Shown here: positions 60,863 to 64,000 of the stretch, in pieces
How positions within the stretch are numbered: position 1 is the first letter of the stretch
Layout of the letters: each line of letters starts with the position of its first letter
From: Hydractinia symbiolongicarpus
Lineage: Eukaryota; Cnidaria; Hydrozoa; Anthoathecata; Hydractiniidae
DNA length: 64,000 bases
Assembly (NCBI RefSeq): GCF_029227915.1
Contig: NC_079879.1
Span: 16,368,001-16,432,000, forward strand
Reading direction: 5' to 3'
Program-made: the position numbers and the translations under genes
Notes under the pieces: generated by a model
The model's database searches: none
Told to the model about the DNA's origin: nothing
Seen by the model: only the letters and a program-made list of their open reading frames with translations

Positions 60863-61767
60863 TTATTGTATTCCATCTTCTGGACATTGTCGACCCCAAG
60901 ACAATTCATTTTCGTCCACCAATCTCCCATCTTTAAAGCCAGTGTAGATGTTATCAGGTGCAGGAAATGTGTCCCGTATCTTATTAACGACACATGCCGG
61001 AATAACTTTTCTTACCGACTTACCAAGACGGACATGAACCCACCATGTAAACTGCCGATAAGCTGCGTATCTGTAAGCCCTATATAAATACATTTATGAT
61101 ATTACAACGCCAGAGTAGCTATGGTTCTAAAAATAAAATTAGTAAGAAACTCACTTGTTATTTACCATGTAAACTGCCGATAAGCTGCGTATCTGTAAGC
61201 CCTATATAAATACATTTATGATATTACAACGCCAGAGTAGCTATGGTTCTAAAAATAAAATTAGTAAGAAACTCACTTGTTAGGAGGTAGGTAAGAACTT
61301 TCGCGATCATGCATCCCAACCAAAGCCGTCCAAAGTTTTTCTTTTAGCAGTATAATAGGTGCGAAATTTACGTAGGATATTAAGCACCCAGATTCTAAAA
61401 ATATACGTACATAATTATCCAATTAATAACTGACGAACTTAGTTTCCAGGACTACATTTATAATGATATCTCATTCAAAAATAATTATTTCCAACGTACC
61501 ACTCAACTCGTATGAATTGAAGGATTCGAGTTCATGACAGCACATGCATTCACGTTCTGTGGGCTGTAATGTACAATTTCCACACTTACACCACATGCTT
61601 AGAACAAGATTTGTTCTGAAATTGGAAGATATTTCTTCCACTTCTTCGTCTGTTTCGTAATCCACCCATTCACTCTCAGACCGTGATTTGAGAGTTTTCC
61701 TAGGTTCAAAATGGAAACCAAGAACTTGATCTCGACAATCAACATCAGAAACATCTGAAGACGACAT
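60863..61767 (-). CDS. P2X7-type intracellular (ballast) domain protein, three exons
   Basis: Exons 61767-61500, 61394-61277 and 61079-60863 (minus) join to 200 codons plus stop with GT-AG introns (G|GTACGT, TTTTAG|, CAA|GTGAGT, TATATAG|). The acidic N-terminus (DYETDEEVEEI) precedes a zinc-binding Cys cluster WCKCGNC...ECMCCHE. The C-terminal block YRYAAYRQFTWWVHVRLGK, VIPACVVNKIRDTFP and YTGF is typical of the cytoplasmic ballast domain of P2X7 receptors. No transmembrane channel part is present, as in the many stand-alone versions of this domain in invertebrates. In P2X7 the domain binds zinc and guanine nucleotide; the function of stand-alone forms is unknown to me. Intron 2 carries a 122-bp tandem duplication. 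Confidence 0.82.
61038..61283. repeat. 122-bp tandem duplication across an intron
   Basis: Two adjacent near-identical copies (offset 122). Each contains the first 38 bases of exon 3, the whole intron 2 and the last bases of exon 2. The inner copies form a possible 47-base mini-exon at 61201-61155 (minus), with a normal acceptor and GTGAGT donor. Confidence 0.93.
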
Positions 61768-61769
61768 GA

Positions 61770-62015
61770 TTTCTTATTTCCAAGTTTTAAAAGCTGGTAA
61801 CTTATGATTCACGCCACATTAATAACTTTACTGCTTTAATATTCCAAGCGATCACAGGGGGTCAGATTTCTTCGGCATGCACAACCATTCTGTGACGTAT
61901 CGTGCAACCTTCTTGAATTTTGGCGTTTTTAGTGCGCACTCGGAGAAGACATCAAAGAAGAAGCACAAGTGTAAAAACCATGAATTAACAAAGCTTGTTT
62001 CTTCAAGTAGATGAA
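61770..62015. promoter_or_regulatory. Upstream region of the P2X7-domain gene
   Basis: Short intergenic stretch between two minus-strand genes. No specific promoter element can be named. Confidence 0.3.
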
Positions 62016-62017
62016 CT

Positions 62018-62520
62018 TTAAAAAATTAAGGATAATAATTTTGAATTTATTTCTATTATATGACGCCCAATTGTAAAAGTATTGTAGGTAACCTTTAAGT
62101 TGTTGGTTTTTTGAACATCTACCAAGGACATAGATATTTCATCCAATTTGTCCCACTTCCCTTCTGTCATTGCTTTACATAAAACTGTGCTTGCTAGTTG
62201 ACATGGTTTTAATTTGGGATTGTCCTTGATTTGATTAATGATGTTATTTGTTGTCGCTGTATCCAGGAGAGGCTTGCAAACACACGAGTGATTACCATAA
62301 TGGTAGACCCTAACTTTGTTGTTATCATAGAACTCCCATATCTTCCTTGCTTCACAGGCAACCAATTCCCCTTCCAGTTTACAGTGGACACATTTAATAC
62401 GGGTTAGATGGTAAACAGAATATTTTCTTGCCATCGATGTTATGTGGCAGAAATTGGACATCATTGATTGGTATGTCATCCCAAATTTTGGTCTGTACGT
62501 CTTAACCCCTCAAGAAGTCA
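62018..62520 (-). CDS. Exon of an uncharacterised Cys/His-containing gene
   Basis: Open frame from about 62512 (after a possible acceptor TTCTTGAG|) to at least 62095, with a possible donor AACTTAAAG|GTTACC. It has TRIKCVHCKLEGELVACEARKIWEF with a Cys-x2-Cys, then YHYGNHSCVCKP, so a zinc-binding fold of the CCHC/FLYWCH kind is plausible. The composition is that of a real protein. Similar N-terminal domains occur in repetitive, uncharacterised invertebrate proteins, so it may be part of an element. Start and end exons were not found. Confidence 0.45.
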
Positions 62521-62524
62521 ATCG

Positions 62525-64000
62525 AAAAAGAAAAACACGAGGGCAGGAGATGCATTTCGTTCTTCGATCCAGCAATGCATTATTAGTCGTTCTCAATCCT
62601 TTTCATCCCTGTTTAGTTGGTCTTTATGAGATCTTCTAGTAATTAATGAAATAAACCCTATTGCGGGTGGCCATGCCTGGTTACAGATTAAAGACGAACC
62701 TCTGTAAACCATGCTAGCGGTTTAAAAATTCCGCTTCCTACGACTTTGGCAGATTTGCAACAGGAATAGCTATGCAGTTTATGTTTCCCAGGAGTTTACA
62801 TCTTACTCTGATTCAAATCATATTTTTCCAGATCTTATCAATTTTGACATGACCAATTTGCGACTACAATAAGTAAGAAAGACATTGGGGAGGAGGTTGA
62901 ACTGCTCTACATTAGATTGTGGACCCCGGGTTACTTAAAGCTAGAATTTGCCTTATTTTTCCGGATCCGTTGGCAAACCGGTAAATTAAAATAAACAAAG
63001 ATGGTAGATGCAACTCCCCAACTTTGCAACTCCCTGTGTAAGTGTAGTCATTGTTTAGTGATTTCATTAGTGTGCAAAAAGGCTTAATTAGGATCTATCA
63101 TTTTTTTATACAGTAACATTCTATTTATAAAAAGCCTTTTCTGACTTAGTTTCTCTAGTATATATGTCAGTCACTATCTGTTTTACCTTCAGCCCACTGA
63201 CTCTTATACATATAAAAATAACTAATATGTGTTGAATGTTGATAAACACATCTTTTCTTTTGTTGGGACACACAGGGTATTGTGTAAATTTAATGCAGAA
63301 TAACTTAAGACCCTGTACTGCTTTCTTTGCACTCTCCTCTCCACTTTCCTTGGAATCCCTTCTCTTCCACCATTCAAACACTTCACAATAAAATTAAACA
63401 TTTCATTGGACATCAGAGTTGTATTTTTTTTGTAACTCCTTATCCAACCATGTTCAAACTTAAGTCCAATGTCGTCCATTTTAAACGTGCAACTCTAAAT
63501 ACAATACATTATAAAATAATATAAATGTAGCAACTGCTAGCTACATAGATGGATTGGTTTCAATGTAACTGTTAGGACAACGAAAACTTTGTTTTAAAAC
63601 AACTGAACTGTACCTCTTGACTTCCACAAGGTTTTTCCTCTTCCGTTTGTGGGGTTGTGCGATGTCTGACAAGCACAGTGCCAAGTTAGGTAATTGACAG
63701 AACGCGAAAAATATTGCCCAAGATGGTGTAGAGGATAACACAGGTTGGAACGTTGTAAGTGTTTTTTTAACTCGTTATTTTTAAATTACTTTCCACCCCT
63801 TGTCACTATTATCGTAAGCCACCTTTGGTACTTTTATACCCCTGAAAATACTAAATTCTGGAATCCAAATTCCATCCCACCATATACAAAAAGCTACATT
63901 GTCAAAAATTACAGCTAAAAAATTTGATCCAGTCTTCTCCTAATAAAGTATCTGTTAATCTTCCCCTGGAAAATTGGCCATTTTGAAGGAAAGGGGGTAA
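62525..64000. other. Non-coding, with a possible exon near 63355-63480 (minus)
   Basis: No recognised gene. The minus strand at about 63480-63355 starts with ATG and reads MDDIGLKFEHGWIRSYKKN, which looks protein-like and may be a short exon. Everything else is AT-rich without signal. Confidence 0.3.

Overview
This window is eukaryotic, AT-rich, intron-containing and dominated by transposable elements. The mix is typical of a cnidarian, most likely a hydrozoan: P-superfamily and ISL2EU-type DNA transposons with THAP domains, tRNA-initiated copia and gypsy retrotransposons, pogo-like MITEs, and stand-alone P2X7-type intracellular-domain proteins. The species assignment is inference; no marker gene fixes it. 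There are no operons, rRNAs, functional tRNA genes or CRISPR arrays.

Left part (1-24 kb): mostly non-coding repeats. It holds a broken tyrosine-recombinase element (3.5-6.7 kb) whose 2,580-bp block recurs almost identically at 13,092-15,671, fused there to a PIF1-like helicase fragment. It also holds several minisatellites or satellites (2.7-3.0, 6.7-7.1, 7.2-7.85, 11.95-12.48 kb), a pogo-like MITE (8,927-9,455) and one small three-exon cellular-looking gene (8,850-8,269, minus). That gene encodes two copies of a short motif plus an RG-rich tail.

Middle part (24-45 kb): a TA-flanked MITE (24,187-24,691), then a near-perfect 2,739-bp tandem duplication ending in long (TA)n tracts. Next comes a 14.2-kb P-superfamily transposon (30,460-44,665, flanked by GTGAAAG). 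Its own parts are a THAP exon on the left, the transposase C-terminus on the right and a second, opposite-strand zinc-finger gene. Its centre is occupied by an 11-kb block with its own terminal inverted repeat. That block contains an ISL2EU-like element (AT target duplication), a 4.15-kb element with an intact 11-exon DDE-like gene (714 codons), and a gypsy element lacking its integrase. The gypsy gag is split by a tRNA-derived SINE.

Right part (45-64 kb): two nested copia retrotransposons. The outer one (45,877-58,948) is split in its RNase H tail by the inner one (46,508-53,245, target duplication TCCAA). The inner gag is split by a 1.75-kb pogo-like MITE full of minisatellite (TA duplication), the outer protease-integrase region by a 1.18-kb MITE, and the outer 3' LTR by a second copy of the SINE. 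Catalytic residues are lost in both copia copies. Beyond them lies a three-exon P2X7-intracellular-domain gene (61,767-60,863, minus) whose second intron carries a 122-bp tandem duplication that has built an extra splice-ready mini-exon, then a second uncharacterised cnidarian-type gene fragment.

The insertion order is readable directly from interrupted frames and target duplications. The most intriguing intact unit is the 34.0-38.15 kb element, whose multi-exon transposase-like gene stays open through eleven exons amid decayed neighbours.
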